DNA of 64,000 nt from Amylostereum areolatum (Eukaryota; Basidiomycota; Agaricomycetes; Russulales; Stereaceae): NCBI GenBank assembly GCA_012932865.1, contig SAXG01000006.1, forward strand, positions 372,001 through 436,000. Reading direction: 5' to 3'. Made by a program: the position numbers and the translations under genes. The notes beneath the pieces were generated by a model. The model was not told the DNA's origin. It made no database searches and saw nothing but the letters and a program-made list of their open reading frames with translations. Each line of letters starts with the position of its first letter. The stretch's first letter is position 1. Shown one piece after another: positions 1 through 10,721 of this stretch.

Positions 1-5
1 AGATG

Positions 6-3000
6 CTACAATGCATGTAAAAACAAAAGACCGACTGGAGTAACATGATTGCAAAGCAGGTCAATGGATGGCGGGAAAGTTTCCTCCACAGTATCCCCAA
101 AGAGTACGCTTTTCAACTTGCCCAAGACGAACTGAATAGTGCCAGAGCTTTCCGTTCCATAGCTGGCATCCAAGGTCAAGGAAACATTCTGGTTAGGCAA
201 GAGAGCACCCCTGGATTATGGTTAGTTAACCCTTGACTTCGCAAAGTACGAAACGTACAGTTTGGGAGGTGAAGCCGCCACGCAGGACCAGGTGGGACTC
301 ATAGTCATAAGATGTGTCACCGTGACTGCGGTTGACGAGGAGATATTTCTGACTCCTACATCAATCCTAAACGTACTGTCCAGCCCATGGCTGGGGCGAT
401 GTTCCATCTGCACCGATAGCAATGGCTCTACTTCGTAGGATCGCGCAACCCGGGTCGAGTGGAAAGTTGATTGATCGCTCTATCCTCCGATGATAATCAG
501 GGCTAGAACGTAAAGCACAAGTAGAGGTGACCTACTCGTCGGAAGACAAAAAGGAAACAGAGCTCTTGCTCCCCTGTCTGTCCCGCGTGGACTTTGATAG
601 AAAATCCGGTATTTTCTCCCGAGGGTAACGAGAGTCCACACATGTTCTCCAATTTCAGTCGGTGAGGTTTAGTGGGAACCAGAGAATTGTTAGACCGATA
701 GGTCTCGACTGCAGAAGGAATCACATCTGTAATAGCTGTCAACCGCGAGATGACACTGTAGCGCGAAAACTTTACTTGGGCCTTCCTTCTCGTCATCGAT
801 CCATAACTCATCGTCTGAACCAGCCACCAACCAAATCTCATCGATGGATTCCGACCCATTATTTGACAGCCATAGGCGCATCCGTCGACATTCGCCATGC
901 TCGACGACTAGGCGTCCGTCCTCGACGAAGCATGACGCCAAGTCTCTGCCCTGCGTCTTCTACTTCGACCTTGGTGAAAACGTCTGGAGCATAGACTTTA
1001 CTTTGCCGCTGTGATGGCGTGTCTTGGAGACGGCGGCCCCGAATCCACAGAGGTTCCGAGACTCTGAGAAGCGCAAGGAAGTCGTAGGTGACACTAGTCA
1101 CATATAGGACACCTGGGCGAGAGACGCGCACGGTTAGAGGGATCTGTTGATATTGTTAGAGGGATCCGAAAAAGGTATGCGTCCCCACTGACCGGTGTAG
1201 GTCTCCCCCGCGCCCAGAAGAACATCTGAAAGCACTTCTACATCCACTACGTCCGAGGACTCGTGCGCGTCCCGATCTTGTGATTCTCTGACAACTGCAG
1301 TCAGGTTGCAGAGGTTGACGTCGACGTCGAAAGGATTGTGTATAACCAGATCTATCCAGAAGACCTCTACGCACCTTTCTAAATTTCGATGACAGATAAA
1401 GCTATGTATTTACTCACCGTTCACGGCAGCTTTTCCGCCCGTCTGTAGGGTTTCCTTGCCCTGCGACTTCCAAAACGATCGCCAGGTATCTTCCCTCGAA
1501 TCCCATATATCAGAATCACCTCCAATGGAATCGCCCTGCACGCGGATGCGCGTTTTGTGGACGTCACAAAATGTCGCAGGAAGTTGGAACAGGCCGAAGT
1601 TGACGGAGCTCTGAGCGGTTTCTGTGAAATGCTGGAAATCCGCGAATGAGGATAAGTGCGACTGGATGAGAGAGAACCATACTTGGAATGCAACGCGGAA
1701 ATCGTCCAGCAACCTTTTGTCATAGCTCAAGCTAATCGAATCATCGTTAACACCCGTGCTTTGAGGTACAACCGCAAGGTTCCGAGCGTATGAACCTCGA
1801 AGCTGTGAAAGGAAGAACGTGACTGCGCCGTGCACATCTCCTGTCGTATAATGTAGACGCCCTGTCCAAATGAAGAAAATTGAGCTGGACTTCTTCAATA
1901 GAAAATATAGCCATCACACGCCTAATGAATGCTCGATACCCAAGAGGATCTCGTCGAACCGTGGTCGTTTGCTAGGATCGACATCTTCCGCCTCCCAGAA
2001 TGAAGGAGAAAGAGGCTTTTCGGGAGTAGCTTTATATAGTTCGTGGGCCCTCCGTAAGAAGTGCATGGTTAGCGGTTTCTGGATAACATGATCAGTGGAA
2101 AAAAGAGAGGGAGGGAAGGGCACGAACAATGCCAGACTTTTCTAGCCTGTTGGCAGCGAAGAGATACCAAAGGCCCGCCCGGCGCTGAGCTTTCTTTCGA
2201 ACGCTCAAGTATGCAGCATGTGCCACTAGTATGGCTAAGGGTGGTTCTTCTGCCTTGGAGGTTAATGGTCAGGGTCCGCATGAGTACTTGAATGAAGAAA
2301 AGAGTATCATACCGGTCCAGCAGCCCAAACAAGCCACCTCTCTCCTTCCAGAGTGTCGCTGAGGAAATCTGTCTGGTCGATCGCCGTTTCCCATCTAACG
2401 GCGTAGGATAGGGCACGCAGCTGTTTGACGGCAGAAAGGTCCGTGGTCGATTGACCAATCGTAGAGAGAGCGTGAGTCGCATGCAGAGGGATTGCAGGTG
2501 ACGGTGCGAGAAGCATTGGCAATATTTCCTGCAGAGGTGTTAGACCATGAGCTGAGAGTCAAATGAATGCATACCGAGCCGCCCTTTCCATCTTTTCTCG
2601 TGCTTTCCCATACCGACACAGCCAACTTGATGTCACCTAAGATTGTGGCAAATTCTGCCAGACGTCGTTGTTGAGGGAAAGAGCTTGCGAGTCCGGAAAA
2701 GCTGGCGACCGAACTGATAGATCCTGTGACAGAGTGCCCTCTGGCCAACGTTGATGTTGGGATCGCCGTTGGCGTCGGGCTAGGTGACGCAGACCCGAAG
2801 AATCGACGAGTGGAGGAGAAGAGACGAGACGGTAGTCGTCGGGATGACGAGAACTTTTTTCGGACAATATCAATATCAGACACGCAAGCGGAGATCGAGG
2901 GTCCTGCTCACATTTTCATTCCATTCCACAACACATTTCTCCATCCATGGAATTAAGCTCATCGCAACGAACTCTCGAACAAATCTGGCAGTTTGTTGTA

Positions 3001-3999
3001 TATCTGCCTCGCTCATACAGATGGTGTTGAGTGCATCAAGTCCTGACAACGTCATCGGCTTTGTGTCCGCGGCAGAAGGATCCGGGGTATTGCTTGTAGT
3101 AACTGGCATACGAGGCAAGCGAGGAGGGAGCATGGGGATAGGAACAGGTGGAGGCGTTGGCTGAGGTAGCGCCAAGGGAAGCAGGAAACTATGCAAGCCA
3201 TACTGCTTCTTGACAGCGTTGAATAACGCGCCTGCCCTGTGCAAAATCAGTTCACCGCACAATACAGCGTAGGCAAACGTACTCTTCGTCAGACAAAGGT
3301 GAATCGTGCGGATGCACAATCAAACTATATCGCATGTAAGTACTGTCTACCCATGCCGGAAATTCTGGCGGACGAGTGTGTAGTTGCGCGAGCGCCTGCA
3401 AAGGGTTGGGAGCCAGTGTTGAGACGGCCAGTATAACTGGTCAGTCCAAACGCTAAGCATGTAAAGCTGGCTAGGGATGAAAGTGAACGTAGACGCACTG
3501 GCGACCGGGTGATTCCATCCTTCTGTCCTGTCTGGTACATGATCCCCTTCTACACAATGTCTCAGCTCTTCCCACCAAGGCGTTTTCAAGGTTGCATTGC
3601 CTTCGCGTTCCGACGCTGCCGCCCCTGCCCTCTCCCAATCTTCCAACCATTTCGAACTGCGATGGGATATACGTGCACTTATCCAGTCTATAGATCGCCC
3701 AGCGCGCTGTTCCTCATCTTCCCGGCAGTTGTGTTCTATCTCCCCGAGGTCGGAGAAACGCAGGGCGAAGGCCGGATGGGAAACTGGGGTCAAGTTCGTT
3801 GTGCGAGTTGTGACTATCAGGGTATGAGGCCTAACAGCCTGTTTTAATCAGTAGACCTCGCACCTTGAGGAAGAGGAGAGAATGATTGAAGTATTTGCGG
3901 AAGAGGAGGTAAGGAGGCAGAATCGAGGAGATCCCGAAGGTCCTGAGATGGCAAAATGCAAATATGAGGGCTCAATGAAGGGGGTAGATTGGCGGTCAT
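6..3999 (-). CDS. TRS85: TRAPP complex subunit Trs85/TRAPPC8-like
   Basis: Large multi-exon gene on the minus strand. The product resembles Trs85/TRAPPC8, the TRAPPIII-specific subunit that helps activate Ypt1/Rab1 in ER-Golgi traffic and autophagy. The first exon (about 3999-3862) reads MTANLPPSLSPHICIL and ends in a GTGCGA donor. The next exon resumes with TRTTNLTPVSHPAFALRFSD and carries a cluster I associate with fungal Trs85 proteins (PWWEELRHCVEGDHVP). Near 3200 lies GALFNAVKKQYGLHSFLLPL, and near 2650 LAEFATILGDIKLAVSVWES, typical of the helical middle. The 3' exons (below about 1130) hold beta-rich segments, as expected for the C-terminal part. The last segment ends in a stop at 6-8, so the gene may be just complete inside the window. 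Family assignment is from remembered similarity; individual intron borders were not all resolved. Confidence 0.82.
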
Positions 4000-4348
4000 C
4001 TTGGCGGAATTTGTTCAAGCACGTCGGGCACCGGTATGTGTGCGACGCGAAGGTTTGTCCCGGTGCTGTAAAACCAAGGCTTGCTAACAGTGATGATTGA
4101 ACGAGCTGTTCATGGGGCAGGGAGGTTGTAGTTGAGTATCAAACCGCGTAAAGCGCGTCAACAACAGTTATCGGCGCTAGAGTAGTAATGTATATACGGC
4201 GGTCAAGTCGTGTCACAAATGCATGTCAAGTCCTAGAATAATCCATTCCATAATGAATGCGGTACCAATAATACACCAACAGTCGGACGGTTAAGTACAA
4301 TACTACAGTAAAGACATGTATGCAATCCTAATCCATAGAGTGATCTGC
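4000..4348. other. Intergenic, divergent promoter side of TRS85 and 3' side of WW gene
   Basis: About 350 bases without a supported gene. It holds the 5' flank of the Trs85 gene and the 3' flank of the WW-domain gene. No RNA gene or repeat was seen. Confidence 0.5.
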
Positions 4349-5240
4349 TCAGAATAGTAGATCCCCAAGCAAGAGCCCACCGGCAAGGCCTCCCAGGAGA
4401 GGAAGGGCCGAGCCACCGAACGAGCTACCGCGACCGTTACTCCTGTATCCTCCGTATGGGGTACCTGCGGGAGGTCCATACGTGGGTCCATAACCCTGTT
4501 GAACGTAACCCTGTTGACCGTAACCCTGTTGGCCGTAGCCCTGTTGGCCGTAGCCCTGCTGACCATAGCCCTGTTGTGGATAGCCCTGAGAAGGGCCGGC
4601 TTGTGCATAATACTGTTGCTGCTGTTGAGCACGCTGCTCGTACCGAGCCTGCTGTGCTTGATAAGCAGCCAAACGAGCCTTCTTCCGCTCGTTCTCGACC
4701 TATAATTTGACACGGGCAAGAGTAAGATACTAGCTAGCGTTGAAACGAAAATGGATAGGCTTACCCGGTCAAGCTCGCGCTTGTATGCGTCCCTCTCTTC
4801 TTTCGTTCCGATGGCTTTGTCCTTCATCTTCCCGAGGAAGCTACGTTTCCCCTTGTCCTTCGACGATGAAGGACTAGAAGGACTAGCAGGCTCGTGGATG
4901 GCGGCGTTGTCGCGACCGCCGAACGAATGTCGGCGGTCAGGCCTGGGAGGGTTGGGGCTATTGAGCTGGTCGGCATGATATTGCTTCATGATGTTGCCGA
5001 CTTTCTCTCGAACATCAGGGTGTTCGTTGAGATATTGTTCATCCTCGTAAGGATGTACCCAGATAGCGCGGGGGGGATTGGCCTTAGTATCGACCTGATA
5101 AGTATGACGGGCGAAAAGGATCAGTTTGGGCGCGCTGTAACTTAAGCGAGGTGTCAGGGACGCACATAGAAAGGGTGATCCGTGGTGGGATCGTGCTCCT
5201 TGATCCAGCCGAAGGGGAGGGGAGGTTCGTCTGTACTCAT
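4349..5240 (-). CDS. WW-domain protein with QQGYG repeats
   Basis: Three exons: 5240-5166, 5094-4765 and 4699-4349, with introns GTGCGT...TATCAG and GTAAGC...TTATAG. The N terminus ([18 protein letters not shown]) begins a WW-like domain that continues across intron 1 through [18 protein letters not shown], with W12 and a later tryptophan as the two conserved Trp. The middle is basic and Ser-rich ([16 protein letters not shown]), followed by a Gln/Ala-rich helix ([20 protein letters not shown]). About five near-perfect QQGYG pentapeptides come next, and a hydrophobic glycine-rich tail ([18 protein letters not shown]) ends the protein. WW domains bind proline-rich ligands. The repeat region looks low-complexity and possibly aggregation- or condensate-prone, and the tail could touch membrane. 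Similar proteins are common in Agaricomycetes as uncharacterised WW proteins; no precise function is claimed. Confidence 0.85.
4487..4590 (-). repeat. 15-bp tandem repeat coding QQGYG
   Basis: Imperfect 15-base tandem units (plus-strand core CCCTGTTGGCCGTAG) code for the QQGYG pentapeptides of the WW-domain protein. The array stays in frame, so it is a coding minisatellite whose copy number could vary between strains. Confidence 0.85.
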
Positions 5241-5735
5241 GATCGAGGATATGGTGGGAGGTTGTGAAGAGGGTCTGAGGGCGTAACGCGGTGGGGTCAC
5301 GTCGACTGAGGATGGGGAGCAATTATACCAACTCGGCGGGGCTCGACTCGGAGGTCGAGGCGATGCTCCGCAGTTCCGCAGAGGCACAGCATTGTGAAGC
5401 GCTCACGTGATTCAACGCGTACATACTCCTGAGTCTTTGCGCTCATTGAATCTCGGGATAGCGAGCATCGCGTTTGCAGTAACTTATATATGGGAGTTCC
5501 TGGAGAATGGTATGATATGATGTAGCATAGGTAGCTCCAAACACGTAGGAACACCAGAGCAGGGCAGTCAATTAGAAATACAATAGAACCAGTCATGACG
5601 ACGGGGGGACGATTGTGACCAGCCTGAGAAGGGTATGGCGTGGGGGAATAGGAGACGCATATGTGGCATATATGAGAGTGCAACATACGACTCGAGGTCA
5701 GAGCAGATGCACGCAATGCAGGGTATGGATCGGCT
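5241..5735. other. Intergenic region, no gene seen
   Basis: About 495 bases between the start of the WW-domain gene and the stop of the zinc-finger gene. It should hold the WW gene promoter. Open frames here lack any recognisable protein. Confidence 0.5.
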
Positions 5736-6626
5736 TCAAGTACGCAATGAATTGATCATTTCTTGAATCTTGTCCACCTTCTGGTCCGTGGGCATCTAGA
5801 TGATATCAAATAAGTCAAGACGTAAGAGGACATAACGATGCAGCCAGACGCGCCTTTGAAAAGGTTTGTAACATAACCTTCTTCGCGGAACCGACGGCCT
5901 GACGTCGCGCGTAATTCTCCACGAAGGAGTCCATACCTTCCGGAGTGCCGTCGGGCACGCTATTATCAGACAAGAGCGAGTTCGACTCCCAGCTCCTGTG
6001 AGGTTGTTTCCAATCTTGAACCTTTATCGATGAATCTTCCATCGGCCTATCCCACTCTGGAATTCCCCAGGCACCTGGTGGTGCGGCCCAGTCGTTGACG
6101 ACCTCATTCGCCGCGGGTCCCCATCCCCAGTCATTTGCAGGCCCATACGCATCCGTCGCAAGGCTGTGTTCCATCCGCTTTTTCTCCTCAGTCCAGGCTT
6201 TCCAAGAACGCCTGCCAGCGATCAGGTTCTTCTCCCCTCGCTGCTGCCTCTACCCCCCTGCGCCAGAACCCGATTTTTTCGGGCACCCGATCTACCCAGT
6301 CCCGCCTTTCGAGGGCGTTCCAGTCATCGGTAACCCTCTTCTCAAGGTTTGCGTCCCCCCAATCAGCAGCTCTTGGTGTAGTAGTCCAAGGATCGTGCGT
6401 TTCGACGGCCTGAGTATGTTTATCGGACTGCTCGTGCCGGAGCGCGTGGGAGGTAGAGTAGACGTCGACATGGCCTGACGGTGCGGAGGGACAGACGGTG
6501 CAACGCCAACCAGTTGTCGATTTCGCAAAATCTGGGGTGGTAGTTGAGCATGTAAGGCGATAGATGAGCAGGTAACGCACGGAGCGGATTAGGCTCTTGT
6601 AGCTCTGCCGTTCGTCGTCGAGGCAT
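5736..6626 (-). CDS. Conserved fungal zinc-finger-like protein
   Basis: Exon 1 is 6626-6581 (MPRRRTAELQEPNPL). It is followed by a 49-base intron (GTGCGT...CCCCAG) and exon 2 from 6531. Exon 2 opens with WRCTVCPSAPSGHVDVYSTS then HALRHEQSDKH. The C-x2-C...H-x-x-x-H spacing suggests a zinc knuckle. Acidic, Trp-rich sequence follows (DWGDANLEKRVTDDWN, then NDWGWGPAANEVVNDW after position 6174). The last exon reads MPTDQKVDKIQEMINSLRT and stops at 5736-5738; it is an amphipathic helix. The reading frame breaks near 6190 without a clear intron: dropping one base gives continuous LESLDEEKKRMEHSL. The final intron (5853-5796) appears to use a GC donor. Function unknown; nucleic-acid binding is only a guess. 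Confidence 0.65.
5796..5853 (-). other. Putative GC-AG intron
   Basis: The exon ending in QTFSK joins in frame to MPTDQK only if the intron starts with GCGCGT (5853 downward) and ends CATCTAG. A GT donor further upstream (AAG-GTTATG) would also keep the frame but would delete the eight residues VMLQTFSK. Confidence 0.4.
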
Positions 6627-7115
6627 GAAGTATCGAGTATCGTGGTTCAACGGAGTCCCAAGAGCTTGATTGGACGTTCCGTGAGGGTAGGGTTGGAACC
6701 GATGCAAGATGGTGAGAAAGAAGATGAAGCCTTTTTAGGAGTAAGACAGGAATCTTCCAACCTGCTGGGCCGGCTGGCCCATGAGCATATTTGAATGAAG
6801 TTGGGCGCTCACGTGCCCGCAGTCGACCAAGGTGGAGTCGAACTATCAACTATCGAATTCGGAAGTCATCTGCGATGTACATTGCCAGTACAGTAGCCGT
6901 GTAGTATACTTACATGCATGCATGGCAATAGTGTGGTCCTCATGAACTGATCGAGCATGAGGGTGGACTGAAGTAAGGATGACATCCAAACGTTCGCAAA
7001 TGATGATTCTCAGTCCTCGGTAAGCTACAGTATACTTTGAGGTGTCTCGAATGATAGATTATCCCAGAGTCCAGCTTCGCATACACATAGGAGATGGACC
7101 CCAATGTCCGTAGAG
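6627..7115. other. Intergenic region, no gene seen
   Basis: About 490 bases between the zinc-finger gene start and the LCCL gene stop. It holds the likely promoter of the zinc-finger gene. Short open frames on either strand have no recognisable content. Confidence 0.5.
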
Positions 7116-9322
7116 TTAGGATGGGCCTGGATGGGAGTCCACCCACGACCCGTTAGGCCAAAGCGTCGCAGCCTTTGTAAAATCCCCCGCCGTCCCCGAG
7201 CTCGTGAACTGTTCAGACTGCTAGTGAGAACACTCATACGATGTGGTAAGAAGCCATACTCACGGCAAGACGGAAGAAATGCGGTATGCCCTCCTGAAGA
7301 ACGCCAAGAGAGAAGTTGAGCGCGGAACCGGTATACCTTTCGACGTCATCCACAAGCAGTGCAAACCCATCCCAACTCTCCCCACTGGGTAACGTTGACC
7401 ACAATATGGTTTGGTTTTGCAGCGAGATCGTCGAATTGTATGTGGTTGAATTGGTCAGGAAAGCTGGCAGGTCGGAACCCAGAGGGGCGTCACGCTGCAG
7501 CTAGAGGCCAGTCGTCAGTACCTAAAGATGAAAGACGACAACGGATAATTCTCACCTCCGCGGCAGTTTGCAATATGGAATCGAAGTCGAACGCAGCTGT
7601 ACCGTTGAGGAACAGTCCCAGAAGAAATCCTTGGTACAATGCAGAAAGACGCGTCGGGAACGCTGTGCCAGGCATTAGGACTATGGCGATGAAATAGTGA
7701 TGAATCCTTAGATTCAGTGTGGGGAGCAGCGCCAGAACCATAGCGACGAGACCTCCCAAAATATACCATCCAAGATAGTACGGCAGCCATCCGGTCTTGC
7801 GAATGACGCGGATTTGGTTGACGACGACAGCGAGCAGGATGATTACGATGACGATGAGAGCAGTAATACCTCCCGGCTGAGCCTTGATATCTTCTGGGGT
7901 GAGGCGGTTGATGGGTATCCTTTCGGTAGTGAGGTTGGCGAGAACTGTAACCCAATACGGCCCCAAGTACCATACGGCACCTTCGATGGGCATTGTCTTC
8001 ACGAAGACAGGTAGCACAAATCGGAACGCCAGCCTCCAGAAGGCGTAACAGACGAACAGGACGGGGACTAAGGCGAAGAGTCATGACGGGTGGCGTAGAG
8101 AACAGGTATATAGAGTACTCACGGAATGTTCCAAATCCACCAGAGATATCGGGAGGGAACGAGCGTGGTTGTGAGAAGAGAGTGATGTGCCAAAATCCGA
8201 TGCAAACCAAGGCCCAAAAAAGGACGATCGGTTTTGGGCGTAAGAAAGTAAAAAGAAGGACGGTAACAATTATATTGAGGGCCAGCGCCTCATTTCGAAG
8301 ATCAGCGCAGTGGCTGTAGGGCGAAGAATCGGAGAATCGGTAGGAAGCAGGGAAGACAGTAGGAAATCCGATAGAGCTGAGTCCATGGGCGGTACGAGGA
8401 AGAAAATTCGTGTAGTTTCCGATGAGATTGAGGGTCCCACAACCTCCTTTCGAGTCGCTGATTATGCCACTGTGATGCTATGGTGAGAATGATAATCAAA
8501 CAGGTCATACAGCCTGAACTCACGCCTGCACTGCTGCTGCGCATATGAAACTGTCCCCGCGATACGTGGAGTTCTCGTCGCCGCCGCCAACAATAAGCGG
8601 TTGGAAAGCTATATATCTTCGTTGCCCACCGTCCTTGGGTTTGAGAGCACAGTGTTGGAGCACTGCGCAGGACACCTGAAGTCGAACGTCACGTTCTCGA
8701 ATGGACCACACTGATCGCCGTTGAGACCACATTGGTTGTTGGCTAGCCAGTATGTGGACGTGCATCCGATGAACGAGTCGACAGGGACTTCGAAAGACTG
8801 AACGCGAGAGAAGAAGGCGATTCCGATGATGTAGGCTGCAACTAGAACAAGGAGAAGGTACGGCGATGTCAGCCGACGGGTGTATCGAATGATGATGGGT
8901 TCGACGAGTCTCCCATATTCGTGCTGCTTGACTCTGATTCTGAAGAGCCAGGGTTGAAGTTCTGCAAATCCGATATTTAGCGTTATATTGCGAAGTATGT
9001 CGCCGCACTCGCCTGGCAAGTCAACCTTTGGCTGAGGCCCCCTCACATAGTTCTCCAGCTGACGCACTCTTCTATAACAGCCAGGATGGGCAGTCTGGAA
9101 CCTCGTCTGTAGGCTATGCAATAGCCACGATCCTGCACGGGCATCGTCGTGATCGCGTGCGAGAGGTGCAAATTCTCGCCCGCCGGTGCTGTTGTTTGAG
9201 TCCTTTTCACGGCAGTCTGGAGGTGGGAGGCTTTCTGCGATTTCCGCCTCGGGGTGGTCCCTAAAGTACAGGCTGGTAGGGCGATGAAGAGTACTGGAAC
9301 TGGAACTGGATGTTGTTTCCAT
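7116..9322 (-). CDS. LCCL-domain multi-pass membrane protein
   Basis: Starts METTSSSSSSTLHRPTSLYF. A cytoplasmic N-terminal region of roughly 170 residues leads to a membrane segment (LLLVLVAAYIIGIAFFSRV). The LCCL domain follows: CGPFENVTFDFRCPAQC, SNPRTVGNEDI, AFQPLIVGGGDENSTYRGD, then SDSKGGCGTLNLIGNYTNFL, with the Cys pattern and YRGDS motif of LCCL modules. Then come several hydrophobic segments, such as ITALIVIVIILLAVVVNQI and GGLVAMVLALLPTLN. An extracytoplasmic segment carries ILWSTLPSGESWDG, and the gene ends in TLWPNGSWVDSHPGPS with stop at 7116-7118. Resolved introns include one with donor GTGAGA near 7556 and one with acceptor CTGAACAG near 7207. The frame is interrupted inside the LCCL domain at a TATATA run (8611-8616). 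Fungal LCCL proteins are secretory-pathway membrane proteins of unknown function. Confidence 0.85.
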
Positions 9323-9682
9323 GAGATAGTGTATGCCGCTAAAATGGTTATGATTCAGGGGTGCATGGATGCGTTCAAAGTTGTGGAAGATTGTGGAAAG
9401 GGTCTAAATACGAGGTGATGCTTGAAGTGATGCTGGTTGCGTGCGCAGCAAGTACATTTAAGTACATACATACGCGTAAACCTCTGGCTTAGTCGTCAAT
9501 CGCAGAAGCTGGACACCTGTACCCGTTTCCCGGTCCATGTTCAATACGAACTTTGATTCTTTGAGACGTGCTCGAATAGTAGAGCATAGTATACATCGCG
9601 ATTCAAACGCCTCCCTGCGGGTACAGTATTTATACAGGTAGATTTCGATTGAGACAGACGAGACGAGTGTCCCCTCTTTCAG
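9323..9682. other. Intergenic region, no gene seen
   Basis: About 360 bases, between the LCCL gene start and the stop of the next minus-strand gene. Presumed LCCL promoter; nothing else supported. Confidence 0.5.
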
Positions 9683-10407
9683 TTACGCCGACCCAACTAA
9701 AAGGCGAACCAGGTAAGCCCACCGGAAGAGTGCATTGGACTGTACTCACCGTAATCATACACTAAACGGTTCTGGATATGTTCGCCCTTAGGACCGGTGA
9801 AATCCAGGTGCCTCACGAAGCGTCTCTCGCCTTTGAGCTCTTCGAAACCCCAGGTCTGCCACCCAAATCTGATCAGTCAGAGATACCGAATTTCCTGAGG
9901 GTATACACACTTGAATTGCCGTCCATGTCGTGCCGCTCTTCTCTGTATCGCTCTCGGCAACAGCCTGGACCACCAGATGCTCCACAGTGTCCGGCGTCCA
10001 GCCAGTCTTCAAAAAGTCGTTGTCGATCTCCTCGGGTGCAATTCTGCGCGACTTGCCCTTCACAGGACCAAAGACATGGTCCTCATGCGAACGCTCTGTC
10101 CAGTCGAGTGTGCGATTCTCCGACGTGCCTTCTATACCGCCGGTGATGACTTGCGAGATGTCAATACGTTCGACACCGTCCTCGCCGGTGTAGTGTTTGA
10201 TCGTCAGGGTGATGGTGGCCAGCCCAATGGCCTTGCGCTTTAGCCAACCGACACCTTGCAGTTGTAGTACGCGGTCCGGGTCGTCACTGAGGCTCTTGTT
10301 CTGTCGAGACGTCATGAGACACAACGATAAGTCGGTTTGGAGAAATCGCGTACCATCACCCATTTTCCGCTCAGATCGAGAATCGTTATATCGGATGGTG
10401 CTGCCAT
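9683..10407 (-). CDS. Conserved fungal protein, possible lipocalin-like fold
   Basis: Four exons. Exon 1 (10407-10354) encodes MAAPSDITILDLSGKWVM and ends at a GTACGC donor. Exon 2 starts at 10300 with NKSLSDDPDRVLQLQGVGW and runs through KRKAIGLATITLTIKHY, ISQVITGGIEGTSENRTLDW and HEDHVFGPVKGKSRR to GTTWTAIQ. Exon 3 after the GGTGGCAG acceptor reads TWGFEELKGERRFVRHLDF and ends in RLVYDY. A tiny last exon adds VGSA and the stop at 9683-9685. The pattern (GKW opening, WxxRKAIGLAT, TxGGIxGTxE, WGF-R-R, VYDY) matches a widespread fungal family of small proteins of unknown function. The opening G-x-W and the alternating beta pattern suggest a lipocalin-like barrel that might bind a small ligand; that is inference. 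Confidence 0.8.
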
Positions 10408-10721
10408 GATCAAGGAGTGGGTCGATGTAGTCGGACTGAAGAACAACAGGCCTCCATGGATGATGGCGAACAGTTATACTTAAGGCAAGTGAGTAGATAT
10501 GATATCACATGCGTCGAATGACTCGAATCCGCGTGGGCTCTTTTGTTCTTTGCAATTTAACTCGAGCCTCGAGGCTATCAACAGGCTATCAACGGCTCCC
10601 GTCGGCCTTCCAGGCCTCCACCTCCAACTGGTTCCCAGATCGGACATACCTCCACAATTATCACACCATCTCAAGAATAATGCGGGGAAGCATATTCTCA
10701 CAATCTTGACGCTGTGGTACC
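10408..10721. promoter_or_regulatory. Shared divergent promoter region
   Basis: The 314 bases separate two start codons that face away from each other (minus gene at 10407, plus gene at 10722). They should therefore hold both promoters. No individual motif was resolved. Confidence 0.45.

Noticed and set aside
4487..4520. TAACCCTG repeats resembling telomeric TAACCC
   Set aside because: They are the coding strand complement of in-frame QQGYG repeats in the WW-domain protein, with 15-base periodicity rather than 6-base telomere units.
5297..5716. Minus-strand open frame of 139 codons upstream of the WW gene
   Set aside because: It overlaps the start of the WW gene's 5' region without conserved features.
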